Positions 25,477 to 34,993 are shown, counted from the first letter of the stretch. The stretch is 64,000 bases of DNA from Thiodiazotropha sp040507035 (GCA_040507035.1 JBEVVR010000004.1:131228-195227); one strand, 5' to 3'. Translations and numbers: made by a program. The notes: generated by a model from the sequence alone, not told the origin.

Positions 25477-26238
25477 GTGAAGTCGATGCCAGAGGCCAGC
25501 CTGCGATTTTATGAGGAGTTGAACGATTTTCTGCCTCTGAACCTGCGTAAACGTGACTTTAATCATCGCTATATTCAGGGAGAGTCCATCAAGCATGTGA
25601 TCGAGACCATCGGCGTCCCTCACACTGAAGTGGAGGTGATACTGGTCAATGGCGAGTCGGTGGATTTCGACTATCTGCTGCAGGCGGACGACCGGGTCAG
25701 CATCTATCCGATTTTCGAGTCACTGGATGTCACACCAGTGCTGCGTCTTCGCACCGAGCCCTTGCGTAGACTGCGCTTTATCGCCGATGCCCAGCTGGGA
25801 AAACTGGCTCGTTACCTGCGCCTTCTCGGTTTCGACTGTCTCTTTTTCAACGATGCCGGTGACAGGAATTTGGTCCGCATTTCGGTTGACGAGGGAAGGG
25901 TGTTGCTGACTCGGGACCGTGGTTTGCTGATGCATCGCATCCTGACCCATGGTTGTTTCATCCATAATACCGAGCCGAGGCAGCAATTGAAGGAGATAGT
26001 TCGGCGGCTACAGCTGGAAGTGCTGTACAATCCCTTTACCCGCTGCATGGAGTGTAACGGTTTGTTGACGGCAGAGAATAAAAAGCAGATCGAGGATCAA
26101 CTGCCTACTCATGTTAGGCAAACCCATGAGGAGTTCTGGCGTTGCAATCAGTGTGGCCGAATCTATTGGAAGGGAAGTCACTATCGGGATCTGCGGGCTT
26201 TCATCGATGACCTTACTCCCTACCTTGAGAAAGAGTAG
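25477..26238 (+). CDS. Mut7-C RNase-domain protein with ThiS/ubiquitin-like N-terminus
   Basis: 253 aa. Residues about 5–85 form a beta-grasp (ubiquitin-like) domain: ASLRFYEELNDFLP, then VEVILVNGESVDFDYLL and DDRVSIYPIFES. Residues about 95–245 are the Mut7-C domain: RRLRFIADAQLGKLARYLRL, LLTRDRGLL, and a zinc ribbon CMECNG … CNQCGRIYWKGSH. Mut7-C is a PIN-like nuclease fold. The start is a GTG at 25477 with AAAGG six bases upstream; ATG 25486 is the alternative. The beta-grasp domain lacks a C-terminal Gly-Gly, so it is probably structural rather than conjugated. Confidence 0.85.
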   Translation: MKSMPEASLRFYEELNDFLPLNLRKRDFNHRYIQGESIKHVIETIGVPHTEVEVILVNGESVDFDYLLQADDRVSIYPIFESLDVTPVLRLRTEPLRRLRFIADAQLGKLARYLRLLGFDCLFFNDAGDRNLVRISVDEGRVLLTRDRGLLMHRILTHGCFIHNTEPRQQLKEIVRRLQLEVLYNPFTRCMECNGLLTAENKKQIEDQLPTHVRQTHEEFWRCNQCGRIYWKGSHYRDLRAFIDDLTPYLEKE

Positions 26239-26242
26239 CAAG

Positions 26243-26794
26243 ATGAAGCTGATCCCAGGTTATCTACTGTTTATCCTACTCGGTCTTGCACCGCTTACGC
26301 TTACTGCGGAGACAATCCGGGACAGTTGCTTGAAACGCGTCTTCACCCACTACTGCCTGGGGGGAAGCATCGCCCAGCTGCTGCAACAACGTCCGTTGAA
26401 AATGGAACCCATAGTCAACGGCGAACGCATCGGCGTGATCTATCCTTCCGGCCGGGACAAGGTCTACGTCATGGCCTACCAGGACCATATCTACAAGGTG
26501 CTGCAGAGCCATGATTCTGCGAATCAGGTGACCCTGCAGAGACTGCTGCGCAGGCTGAGCAAAAAATATGGTACCCCCCAGGACCTGAGTTACTTTCCTG
26601 GCCGTATGCGAAACCTGACAGCAAAGATTGGAGCCGTACGCCGGGGTGAAGGCGAATTGATCTATCGCTGGCAGTCCCCGGGTTCGGTCTGGCGGATCGA
26701 GCTTGCCTGGACCAGGAAACTGGGTATCTCACTAGCCTATCTGGTGAATGAGCTGGACCGGCAACAGCGGGAAGCTGAAGAGAGTGGCCTTTAA
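26243..26794 (+). CDS. Exported hypothetical protein
   Basis: 183 aa. A signal peptide (MKLIPGYLLFILLGLAPLTLTAE) is followed by a soluble domain with one close Cys pair (DSCLKRVFTHYC) that could form a disulfide. Motifs such as IGVIYPSGRDKVYVMAYQDH do not match a family I know. The start at 26243 is set by the signal peptide; a longer frame exists but overlaps the Mut7-C gene. It begins four bases after that gene and is probably in the same transcript. Confidence 0.75.
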   Translation: MKLIPGYLLFILLGLAPLTLTAETIRDSCLKRVFTHYCLGGSIAQLLQQRPLKMEPIVNGERIGVIYPSGRDKVYVMAYQDHIYKVLQSHDSANQVTLQRLLRRLSKKYGTPQDLSYFPGRMRNLTAKIGAVRRGEGELIYRWQSPGSVWRIELAWTRKLGISLAYLVNELDRQQREAEESGL

Positions 26795-26871
26795 TTCTGA
26801 TGCGTTTGTGACACTAACCAAATAAATGGGATCTTTAGCGGGTTGACGCAGTATTGAAATCATAAACCATA

Positions 26872-26877
26872 TATAAT
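26872..26877 (+). promoter_or_regulatory. Possible -10 box for the lipoprotein gene
   Basis: TATAAT at 26872–26877 is a consensus -10 hexamer 40 bases before the start at 26919. TTGACG lies upstream at 26843, but the 23-base spacing is too long for a standard promoter, so the -35 is unclear. Confidence 0.35.
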
Positions 26878-26918
26878 CTGAGGGTTTTTATGATGTTGAG
26901 GAATAGAGGTTTAATCCC

Positions 26919-27821
26919 ATGAAAAAAGTATCAACCCATTTATTCAGTCTGGTTTATTTGGTATTGCTGCTACAGGGTTGTGGTGGTGGCGGTGGTGATA
27001 GCGATGGTTCAACCGGCTCGGGAGATTCAACCTATACGGGAACGACTTCGGAAGCTGTCATCGATTCCTCAAATGCCAAGGAGATTGCCACAGGTGTGGC
27101 TTCCGGTACCCAACAGGCGGTGGTTTCCGATTCCCTGTCAGGTGTTGCGATGCGGCCGCAGGCCACCCCCGGCTCAAAGCTGGTTGAAGTGGCGCCCAGG
27201 ATCGCCCAGTGGATCGAGCAATTCAACGGCTCCCTGGCCGCCAAGACAGTCAATGTGACCGCGGAGATCTGCGATGCGGGAGGCCAGGCGATAGCCAATA
27301 CCAACGACGCCGAGACCCAGGGCAACATAACCTTCACCAACTGCGCCATGAGCGATATGCAGGGTGGCACGATTGTGCTCGACGGGGTCGTTGAGTTCAG
27401 CGTCAATACCGGCGCCGACACCCTAAGCATGGTTTTCCATGTAACGGTCAGCTATCTCGGAGAGACTGAGACAGTCAACCTGACCCTTGGCTGCAGCAAT
27501 ATCTCCAGTGCGTCTATATCCTGCACTATGACTTCCGACTTCACCGGAATCGACGGCAGGGTCTATCGCATAGATGATATCTCTGTCAGCGGCAGCGAGG
27601 CTTCCGGTTTCTATGTCGACATGACCTTTTACGATCCCGATCACGGACAGGTCGATGTGATTACCAGCCAGCCACTCACTTATGGCTGTGCCAACGGGGT
27701 GCCCGGCAGCGGTATGCTTAACCTCTATGGAGGCAGTGATACCTTCGCCACGGTAAGCTTCGATAACTGCAGCAGCTACACTGTGACAGTAGACAGTGTG
27801 GCCAACACCTATAACTGGTAA
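26919..27821 (+). CDS. Secreted lipoprotein, unknown function
   Basis: 300 aa. The signal sequence ends in the lipobox LLLQGC (Cys21), followed by a flexible Gly/Ser/Asp linker (GGGGGDSDGSTGSGDST). The rest is beta-rich with scattered Cys (TAEICDAGG, TNCAMSD, LGCSN, SCTMT, YGCANG, DNCSS), spaced like paired disulfides in repeated strands. No family is recognised; such lipoproteins are common in marine gammaproteobacteria. It stands alone and ends just before a strong inverted repeat shared with mtaB. Confidence 0.8.
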   Translation: MKKVSTHLFSLVYLVLLLQGCGGGGGDSDGSTGSGDSTYTGTTSEAVIDSSNAKEIATGVASGTQQAVVSDSLSGVAMRPQATPGSKLVEVAPRIAQWIEQFNGSLAAKTVNVTAEICDAGGQAIANTNDAETQGNITFTNCAMSDMQGGTIVLDGVVEFSVNTGADTLSMVFHVTVSYLGETETVNLTLGCSNISSASISCTMTSDFTGIDGRVYRIDDISVSGSEASGFYVDMTFYDPDHGQVDVITSQPLTYGCANGVPGSGMLNLYGGSDTFATVSFDNCSSYTVTVDSVANTYNW

Positions 27822-27840
27822 GAGAGTATATCCACCATTA

Positions 27841-27870
27841 GGCTGAACGCGCCATGCTGCGCGTTCAGCC
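27841..27870. terminator. Strong hairpin between convergent genes
   Basis: GGCTGAACGCGC (27841–27852) pairs over 12 bases with GCGCGTTCAGCC (27859–27870) around loop CATGCT. It serves as terminator for the lipoprotein gene and, from the other side, overlaps the stop codon of mtaB. There is no long T run, so efficiency is uncertain. Confidence 0.7.
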
Positions 27871-29187
27871 TGTCCCTTCGAAGAATGGGTTGGTCGGTAT
27901 GTCGCCGATTGCGGTCACGACTCTTCCTTGAAGCTGTAGCGCCTGCTCGTCCATAGCATCTATCGCAACATCTACGATGCGGTTTTGCAGGTCGATTCCC
28001 GCTTCGGATGTCGCGGACACACGCAGATAGTTGGGGGTATAACCTCCCCAGTTATTTTCATCACTGCCTTCGATCAATACCGGGAGGGTAGAGCCGAGAA
28101 AACGTTCCAGCATCGCTCTTTTCAACCCATCGTTGAGACGATGCAGCTGTTGACTGCGCTGCCGTTTAATCTCCCGGCTGACTGCGCCAGGCAGGGTCGC
28201 CGCCTTGGTGCCCTGACGGGGCGAATAGGCGAAGATATGCAGATCGCCAAATTCCATTTCGCTGACGAAATCGAGGGTCTGCCGCCACTCCTCCTCGTTC
28301 TCTCCCGGAAAGCCGACGATGATATCGCTGGTGATATTGATATCCGCAACCCGCTCTCTGGCGAGCGCCACAAGGTGGCGATATTCATCAACGCGGCAGC
28401 GCCTTGCCATGCGCCTGAGGACACTGTCTGAACCGCTCTGCAGGGGCAAGTGGAGATGGGGCATGAAACGGCTGTTCGCAAACAGCGGCCAGAGCTTCTG
28501 TGGCAGATCCCAGGGCTCGATGGATCCGATTCGCAGTCTGGGGATGGTGGTCTGCTGCAGGATCCGACGAACCAGTTCGGCGATGCTGCAACCTATATCG
28601 ACACCATAGCCGCCGATATGAACCCCGGTCAGGACCGCCTCCTGTATGCCCTGGGCGTGGAGCCGGTTGATCTCGCTCACGATCTCCTCGATGGGTCGGC
28701 TGCGCTCCTCGCCCCGGGCCAGGGTGACGATACAGAAGCTGCAGCGATAACGGCAGCCATCCTGGACCTTGATGAAGGCGCGTTGGCGTCCGCGAGCGAG
28801 CAGACCTGTAGCGTCGGGCTCGGTGGCGCTCTGGGGCATCACCCGGAGATCGAGTCTTTGCTCGATAATCTCCACCAGACGCTCTTTCTCCTGGTTGCTC
28901 ACCACCAGGTCCACCCCCTCGACCTCCGCGGTGGCTTGAGGATTCAGCGTTGCATAGCAACCGCTGACCACGAGGCGGGCGTCAGGATTGAGGCGGCTGC
29001 TGCGACTCAGCAGTTTACGGGATTTTCGCACCGCCTCTTCGGTTACGGCACAGGTGTTGATCACCAGCAGATCTGCCTCTTCCACAATCTGGGTCATGCT
29101 GTGGCCCCGGGCTTGAAAATCCCGGCTCCAGCTCTCCATTTCCGCTTCGTTGAGGCGACAGCCCAATGTCTTTAGGTGTATACGCAT
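27865..29187 (-). CDS. mtaB: tRNA t6A37 methylthiotransferase MtaB
   Basis: 440 aa. It adds a methylthio group to N6-threonylcarbamoyladenosine at tRNA position 37. It has the N-terminal UPF0004 domain with Cys in TLGCRLNEAE, INTCAVTEEA and VSGCYATLN. The radical-SAM cluster follows in VQDGCRYRCSFCIV (CxxxCxxC), then a C-terminal TRAM-like region. The HVTTxxxxxC order and the TLGCRLN start are typical of MtaB rather than MiaB or RimO. It is a single gene facing the lipoprotein gene. Confidence 0.93.
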   Translation of the reverse strand: MRIHLKTLGCRLNEAEMESWSRDFQARGHSMTQIVEEADLLVINTCAVTEEAVRKSRKLLSRSSRLNPDARLVVSGCYATLNPQATAEVEGVDLVVSNQEKERLVEIIEQRLDLRVMPQSATEPDATGLLARGRQRAFIKVQDGCRYRCSFCIVTLARGEERSRPIEEIVSEINRLHAQGIQEAVLTGVHIGGYGVDIGCSIAELVRRILQQTTIPRLRIGSIEPWDLPQKLWPLFANSRFMPHLHLPLQSGSDSVLRRMARRCRVDEYRHLVALARERVADINITSDIIVGFPGENEEEWRQTLDFVSEMEFGDLHIFAYSPRQGTKAATLPGAVSREIKRQRSQQLHRLNDGLKRAMLERFLGSTLPVLIEGSDENNWGGYTPNYLRVSATSEAGIDLQNRIVDVAIDAMDEQALQLQGRVVTAIGDIPTNPFFEGTG

Positions 29188-29350
29188 CTGAGATCGGTCC
29201 TGAAGCGGGGCTCTGAATGGGGGTGGCGGATTTGTAACCGGACGGCAAAGGTAATACCTCTCAGCTGCAGATGCAAGCAGGGACTCAAGTTTTGAGCCCC
29301 TGGATGGGGTATAGTGAAGTCAGATTGGATTCATGCTGAAAGGTCACTGC

Positions 29351-31113
29351 ATGGAATGGTTTATCCAGGCCTCTGTGCCACTGCAACTGCTACTCATACT
29401 CGCTCTGGTCTGCCTGGTGCTGCTCGGCTGGGCCCTCTATTGGCTGGCACGTCTGCTCGACACCCAGCAGCGTGAACAGCGGGCCAGACTGCACCATCAG
29501 CAGGTGTTGCTGGAGGCCATGCATGAGCAGGAGCGCCGCTATGCCAAGGAACAGAATGATCTGCGTGAACTCATGAGCGATCGCATCGCCCGGGGTGCGC
29601 TGGCGCAGCAGCGTCTGTTACACGGGATGCAGCAGGCCCTGCTGGAGCGTTCCGACAAACTCTACCAGGGCATGGAGCGGCGCTATGGTGAGATGCAGCA
29701 ACACCTCGTGGACGACAGCGGACGTCTGCGTCTGGAACTGCTGGAGCAGTTCGAGAAGCTGAAGCAGACAGTCGGCGAAAGCCTGGGAGAGGGCAGGGTG
29801 CAGCAGCAGGAGAAGCTGGGTGAACTGCGTGACGCCCTGACCCAGGCCATGATGCGCCACCGCGAGGCCTTTGACGAACGCCAGCTGGAGGCGATGCGCC
29901 AGCAACATGAAACCCTGCAATCCGGCATGGGCGAGGTGCGCAAACAGGTGGCGGAGGCGCTGCTGCAGCATGCCGACAATCTGGGGAAGAAGGTGGAGGG
30001 ATTGACCGAGAGCACCGACCATCGCCTCAAGGAGATCAGCGGCCAGGTGGAGAAGCGTCTCAACGAGGGATTCGAGAAGACCACCGAGACCTTCAGCCAG
30101 GTACTGACCCACCTCACCCGTATCGATGAGGCGCAGAAGAAGATCACCGAACTCTCCAGCAACGTGGTCAGTCTGCAGGAGGTACTGGCTGACAAGCGCT
30201 CCCGCGGCGCCTTCGGCGAGGTGCAGCTCGCGGCCCTGGTGCGTAATGTGATGCCGGAGAGCGGTTTCGCCCTGCAACATACCCTGAGCAACGGACGGCG
30301 CGCGGACTGTGTCCTGTTTCTTCCCGATCCCACCGGCAATGTGGTGATCGATGCCAAGTTTCCCCTGGAGTCCTATCAGCGCATGCTCGACGATCAGCTG
30401 GCCGAATCGGAGCGGCTCCAGGCGCAGCGGCAGTTCCGTAGCGATATCAAGAAACATATGGAGGATATCGCCTCCCGCTACATCATCCCCGGCGAGACCT
30501 CGGATGGGGCGGTGATGTTCATCCCGGCGGAGGCGGTATTCGCCGAGATCCATGCTCACTTTCCCGACCTGGTGGAGGAGGCGTTCAGGAAGCGGGTCTG
30601 GCTGGTGTCACCCACCACCATGATGGCGATCCTCACCACCGCCCGTGCGGTACTCAAGGATGCGGCCACCCGGGAGCAGGTGCATATCATCCAGGACCAC
30701 CTGCGTGCCCTCTCCAAGGACTTCGACCGCTTTCAGACCCGCATGGACAACCTGGCCAGACACATCGGCCAGGCCCACCAGGATGTCAGCGACGTCAACA
30801 TCTCCGCGCGCAAGATCAGCAACCGATTCGAGAAGATCGAGAAGGTCGAGCTCGACGAGGAAAAGGGCCCGGACCTGCCGGTGTTTCGCAAGGCGGCNNN
30901 NNNNNNNNNNNNNNNNNNNNNNNNNNNNNNNNNNNNNNNNNNNNNNNNNNNNNNNNNNNNNNNNNNNNNNNNNNNNNNNNNNNNNNNNNNNNNNNNNCGC
31001 GCAAGATCAGCAACCGATTCGAGAAGATCGAGAAGGTCGAGCTCGACGAGGAAAAGGGCCCGGACCTGCCGGTGTTTCGCAAGGCGGCCTTGCCCGATGC
31101 TGAGGATGAATGA
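29351..31113 (+). CDS. rmuC: DNA recombination protein RmuC (interrupted by an assembly gap)
   Basis: One N-terminal membrane helix (LQLLLILALVCLVLLGWALYW) is followed by a long coiled-coil (about residues 40–290) and the RmuC nuclease-like domain (DKRSRGAFGEVQLAALV, GRRADCVLFLPD, VVIDAKFPLESYQRML). The family limits recombination at inverted repeats. ATG 29351 has AAGGT just upstream. The gene runs into a run of 100 N (30898–30997). The 91 bases before it are repeated exactly after it, so the true gene simply continues …FRKAALPDAEDE and stops at 31113. Removing the gap and one copy restores an uninterrupted frame. Confidence 0.93.
30807..31088. other. Scaffold gap (100 N) flanked by a 91-bp exact duplication
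   Basis: Positions 30807–30897 and 30998–31088 are identical, separated by 100 N. This is an unmerged contig overlap rather than biology. The frame of rmuC is intact only if one copy and the N run are removed. Confidence 0.95.
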
Positions 31114-31491
31114 CGGACCCTGGTTAGAAGGGAGGTAGATGGAAAGTTTTCTTATTTCCCAGGTCGCTCAGCTTTTGATTTTGAGTGGATGAGTTCGCTT
31201 CGCTCATGGGTTATTGGTTCCCCCTCTCCCTGGCCCTCTCCCGCAAGGGGAGAGGGAAAGCACGGATAAAGGTTGATCTATAACTGAAAGCTTGAGTCCA
31301 CACAACTGGTGTGAGGTACGCGATGTACTCGATTAAGAACGTCCCCTCTCCCCTTGCGGGAGAGGGCCAGGGAGAGGGGGAATATTAAAACTGTGAGCGA
31401 AGCGAACCCATTCACCTATAACTCAAGACCCATGCCACCCAGAAGTCGTTGATGCAATGACTGTTTAGAGTGAGCAACCAGCAAATCCTTA
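31114..31491. other. Spacer dominated by an inverted repeat
   Basis: About 380 bases between rmuC and the converging thioesterase gene. No gene. Most of it is the inverted repeat described in the repeat entry. Confidence 0.6.
31187..31413. repeat. MITE-like long inverted repeat
   Basis: The left arm (about 31187–31256) contains GAGTTCGCTTCGCTCA and then CCCTCTCCCTGGCCCTCTCC plus a short CGCAAGGGGAGAGGG hairpin. The right arm (about 31343–31413) is its near-perfect reverse complement. The arms enclose about 86 bases without coding capacity. The CTCTCCCTGGCCCTCTCCC core is a type seen repeatedly in intergenic regions of proteobacteria. No transposase is nearby. Confidence 0.75.
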
Positions 31492-31842
31492 TCAAATGGG
31501 TTTCTTCTTCCCCTCATCATCCAGACAGACATAGGTGATGGTAGTGGAGAAGACGCTCTCCTCGCTGCCACTGTGGGGATCGTGGGAATAGACATTGACC
31601 AGGTATTGCACTGATGTCACGCCCTTGCGGCCCTGTTGAATGTCAAAACGGAGGATGGTCCCCTCTTTTACACTACGATGGAACTCGACCCGGTCCATGC
31701 CGATGGTGACGAAGCGCCGTCCTGGGTAGTCATGCACGGCGGCGATCCAGGCATACTCATCCACCCACTGCAGCAGATTGCCGCCAAAGAGGTAGCCATA
31801 CTGGTTGAGATGTTGGGGAATGACCAGCTTGTGGTTTTCCAT
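31492..31842 (-). CDS. Hot-dog fold acyl-CoA thioesterase
   Basis: 116 aa. Resembles the YciA/BFIT type: NQYGYLFGGNLLQWVDEYAWIAA (active-site Asp), RFVTIGMDRVEFHRSVKEG and VYSHDP. It should hydrolyse acyl-CoA esters in the cytoplasm; chain length is unknown. ATG 31842 shares its A with the stop codon of the upstream gene (TGATG), with GGAG just before it, so translation is coupled. A GTG one codon earlier is possible. Confidence 0.88.
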   Translation of the reverse strand: MENHKLVIPQHLNQYGYLFGGNLLQWVDEYAWIAAVHDYPGRRFVTIGMDRVEFHRSVKEGTILRFDIQQGRKGVTSVQYLVNVYSHDPHSGSEESVFSTTITYVCLDDEGKKKPI

Positions 31843-32258
31843 CACATCTCCATGCCGGGAATATGCAATCCGGGTGGCGGGGGTGTGGGGGAGTTCTGAT
31901 GCATCAGCAGACGCCAGCCGTCAGTGTCTTTGCGGTAGATATTGGTGGCGTAGACCGGCTGTGTTTCGCTCTGTCCCGGGCTCTTCACCAGCTCCTCGAT
32001 GAGATGGATGGCAAGCTTGGAGGTTTCGATCCACGCCAGGTGCTTGGTCTGGATATCGAGTCCGATCTCGTTTTGCATGAGTGGCTCCCACAGCCTTCTG
32101 ATCGCCTCCTTACCCTGCTGGGCCGCCATCATCGGCAGCAGGCAGAGTATCTCCTCGCCATCTTCCCAGACTCTCATCAAGGCCTCCAGGTCCTTCTCCT
32201 CTATGGCGTCGTAGTAAGCATCCTCGGCTTCTTGTGGTGTTTTGTAGGGTTGATTCAC
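31842..32258 (-). CDS. NTF2/SnoaL-like domain protein
   Basis: 138 aa. The N-terminus EAEDAYYDAIEEKDLEALMRVWEDGEEI and the strand NIYRKDTDGWRLLMHQNSP are typical of the SnoaL/DUF4440 cone fold. The family has both enzymes and ligand-binding proteins, so the role is open. Overlap of its stop codon with the thioesterase start suggests a common small-molecule pathway. The C-terminus is short and Pro-rich. Confidence 0.8.
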   Translation of the reverse strand: MNQPYKTPQEAEDAYYDAIEEKDLEALMRVWEDGEEILCLLPMMAAQQGKEAIRRLWEPLMQNEIGLDIQTKHLAWIETSKLAIHLIEELVKSPGQSETQPVYATNIYRKDTDGWRLLMHQNSPTPPPPGLHIPGMEM

Positions 32259-32439
32259 AGTTTTTCCTGTTGGCTGGAGCGATTTCTAGGATGTTAACAC
32301 CATTGATGGAAATCGTGGCAGGGGAGAAAATGCCGACAAGCAAACACCCCTGGCAGATCCCTATTCACTAAGTAACCGGCTTTTCGTATGATCTGGCCTC
32401 GTTTCCGGGATCTCAGATTTTGATAGAGCATCAGATTTA

Positions 32440-34692
32440 ATGACAGACGACATCGACCACACCCTCGAAGGCATAGAGCAGCAACCACTCAGCCAGTTCA
32501 CCGAACAGGCCTACCTCAACTACTCCATGTACGTGATTCTTGACCGTGCCCTGCCGAACATCGGCGATGGCCTAAAGCCGGTGCAGCGGCGCATCGTCTA
32601 TGCCATGTCGGAGTTGGGGCTGAGCGCTACGGCGAAGTTCAAGAAATCGGCGCGTACCGTGGGTGATGTGCTGGGTAAGTTCCATCCCCATGGGGACAGT
32701 GCCTGCTACGAAGCGATGGTGTTGATGGCGCAGAGTTTCTCCTATCGCTACCCCCTGGTCGATGGCCAAGGCAACTGGGGCTCTGCGGATGATCCCAAGT
32801 CGTTCGCGGCCATGCGCTACACCGAGTCGCGACTCACCCGCTATGCAAAGCTGCTGCTCTCCGAATTGGGACAAGGCACCGTGGATTGGGTGCCAAACTA
32901 CGACGGTGAACACATGGAGCCGTCGATGCTTCCCGCCAGGGTACCCAATGTGCTGCTCAACGGCGCCTCGGGCATCGCCGTGGGCATGGCCACCGACATA
33001 CCGCCCCACAATCTGCGCGAGGTGGTCAAGGCCGCGATCAATCTGCTGGAGTCGCCAAAGGCGACGGTTGCCGAGTTGATGATGCACGTGCATGGACCCG
33101 ACTATCCCACCGAGGCGGAGATTATCACCCCGGCGGATGAGCTGTTGAAGATCTATGAGAGTGGCAATGGCTCAATTCGCATGCGGGCGCGCTACGAGCG
33201 CGAGAACGGCGATATACTGATTACCGCCCTGCCGCACCAGGTCTCGGGGGCCAAGGTGTTGGAGCAGATCGCGGCGCAGATGCAGGCAAAAAAGCTGCCG
33301 CTTATAGAAGACCTGCGTGATGAGTCGGATCATGAGAATCCGACGCGCCTGCTCATCGTACCCCGTTCCAACCGAGTCGACGTGGAACGGGTGATGTCCC
33401 ATCTCTTCGCCACCACCGACCTGGAGCGGACCTACCGGGTCAACATGAATATGATCGGTATCAACGGTCGACCGGCGGTGAAGGATCTGCGCACCCTGCT
33501 CAAGGAGTGGTTGAAGTTCCGTACGGAAACGGTGCGCAGGCGCCTGCAGTATCGCCTCGATCAGGTGCTGGAGCGTTTGCATATCCTTGAAGGCCTGATG
33601 ACCGCCTACCTCAACATAGATGAGGTGATCGCCATCATTCGCCATGAGGATGACCCCAAGGCCGAGCTGATCAAAAGGTTCTCCCTCTCCGAGGTCCAGG
33701 CCGAGGCGATCCTCAACCTGCGGCTGCGACACCTGGCCAAACTGGAGGAGATGAAGATCCGCGGCGAGCAGGATGAGTTGGAGGCGGAACGAAAATCATT
33801 ACAGCAGATCCTCGGCTCAGAGAGGCGCCTGCGCACCCTGATACGCAAGGAACTCGAGGCAGATGCGGAGGAGTATGGGGACGATCGCCGCTCCCCCATT
33901 GTCGAGCGTGCTGCGGCAGAGGCGTTGGCTGAGACCGATCTGACCCCCAGCGAGGCGGTCACCGTGGTGCTCTCTGAAAAGGGATGGGCGCGTACCGCTA
34001 AGGGACACGATATCGATCCGGCGGCCCTCAACTACAGGGCGGGTGACAATTTTCTCGCTGCTGCCCGCCTTCGCAGCAACCAGCAGGCGGTATTTATCGA
34101 TTCCAACGGTCGCAGCTATTCCCTGTTGGCCCATACCCTGCCTTCTGCTCGCAGCCAGGGAGAACCGTTGACCGGGCGCCTCTCCCCCGCTGCAGGCGCC
34201 ACTTTCAGGGCTGTTGTCGGGGGGGATCCGAAGGACGAATATCTGCTCGCCTCCGATGCGGGTTACGGTTTTCGGGCCAAGCTTGCGGATATGCTGGCGA
34301 AGAACAAGTCAGGCAAGGCTCTGTTGACGCTGCCGAAGGGGGCTCGGGTGTTGCATCCGGCCTTGGTCGAGGATGCCAAGCAGGATCGTGTGGTGGCCAT
34401 CTCAAATGAGGGGCGTATGCTGGTATTTGCCCTCGAGGAGCTGCCCCAATTGGCGCGGGGTAAGGGCAACAAAATTATCAGCATAGCGCCGAAACGGGTC
34501 GCTTCCAGGGATGAGTTCCTGGTCGCAGTGGCGGTGGTGCCCCAGGGCGGCAGCCTGACAGCACATGCGGGCAAGCGCTATATCGTGCTAAAACCAGCCG
34601 ATCTCGACAGCTACCAGGGTGAGCGTGGCCGTCGTGGCGGTAAGCTACCCCGTGGCTTTCAGCGTGTGGATCGGGTAGAGGTTAACAGCTAA
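32440..34692 (+). CDS. parC: DNA topoisomerase IV subunit A
   Basis: 750 aa. It breaks and rejoins DNA during chromosome decatenation with ParE. The catalytic Tyr127 is in AAMRYTESRL. The quinolone-resistance region FHPHGDSACYEAM keeps Ser87 and Glu91 (E. coli Ser80 and Glu84), the sensitive form. The C-terminal domain, from about residue 500, has the beta-pinwheel blades seen in ParC (VLSEKGWARTAKGHDID; DAGYGFRAKLADML). parE is not adjacent. The gene is followed by the promoter region of tRNA-Leu. Confidence 0.97.
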   Translation: MTDDIDHTLEGIEQQPLSQFTEQAYLNYSMYVILDRALPNIGDGLKPVQRRIVYAMSELGLSATAKFKKSARTVGDVLGKFHPHGDSACYEAMVLMAQSFSYRYPLVDGQGNWGSADDPKSFAAMRYTESRLTRYAKLLLSELGQGTVDWVPNYDGEHMEPSMLPARVPNVLLNGASGIAVGMATDIPPHNLREVVKAAINLLESPKATVAELMMHVHGPDYPTEAEIITPADELLKIYESGNGSIRMRARYERENGDILITALPHQVSGAKVLEQIAAQMQAKKLPLIEDLRDESDHENPTRLLIVPRSNRVDVERVMSHLFATTDLERTYRVNMNMIGINGRPAVKDLRTLLKEWLKFRTETVRRRLQYRLDQVLERLHILEGLMTAYLNIDEVIAIIRHEDDPKAELIKRFSLSEVQAEAILNLRLRHLAKLEEMKIRGEQDELEAERKSLQQILGSERRLRTLIRKELEADAEEYGDDRRSPIVERAAAEALAETDLTPSEAVTVVLSEKGWARTAKGHDIDPAALNYRAGDNFLAAARLRSNQQAVFIDSNGRSYSLLAHTLPSARSQGEPLTGRLSPAAGATFRAVVGGDPKDEYLLASDAGYGFRAKLADMLAKNKSGKALLTLPKGARVLHPALVEDAKQDRVVAISNEGRMLVFALEELPQLARGKGNKIISIAPKRVASRDEFLVAVAVVPQGGSLTAHAGKRYIVLKPADLDSYQGERGRRGGKLPRGFQRVDRVEVNS

Positions 34693-34849
34693 GCTCGATC
34701 ACAGATTCATCCCGGTTGCAGAGATTCACGTCTGTTTCCCGTGAAAGCAAAGTCGTGCGCTTGCTGTAACCGGCGGTACCAGGTTTGGGAGCTGGAGTCG
34801 AATCTTGCGCTGTGGTGTAATTGACGTAGAGACTTGCGCTTTTCACCGC

Positions 34850-34855
34850 TATAAT
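34850..34855 (+). promoter_or_regulatory. Probable -10 box of the tRNA-Leu promoter
   Basis: TATAAT followed by a GC-rich discriminator (GGCCCG), typical of stable-RNA promoters, lies 53 bases before the tRNA. TTGACG at 34821 is 23 bases away, too far for a standard -35, so only the -10 is claimed. Confidence 0.45.
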
Positions 34856-34908
34856 GGCCCGTTCACAGCAAGGCTATGGTGGCTTTTCAGTCCCCTCCAG
34901 GCTGGCAG

Positions 34909-34993
<85 letters not shown>

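Noticed and set aside
26843..26877. TTGACG…TATAAT as a complete promoter
   Set aside because: Spacing is 23 bases, well outside the usual 16–18; only the -10 is kept at low confidence.
29618..30559. 313-codon frame on the minus strand inside rmuC
   Set aside because: Leu/Gln/His-rich translation of the opposite strand of a coiled-coil gene, typical shadow frame.
30898..31138. Reading frames running through the N gap to a stop at 31138
   Set aside because: The gap length is arbitrary; the real frame ends at 31113 once the duplicate is merged.
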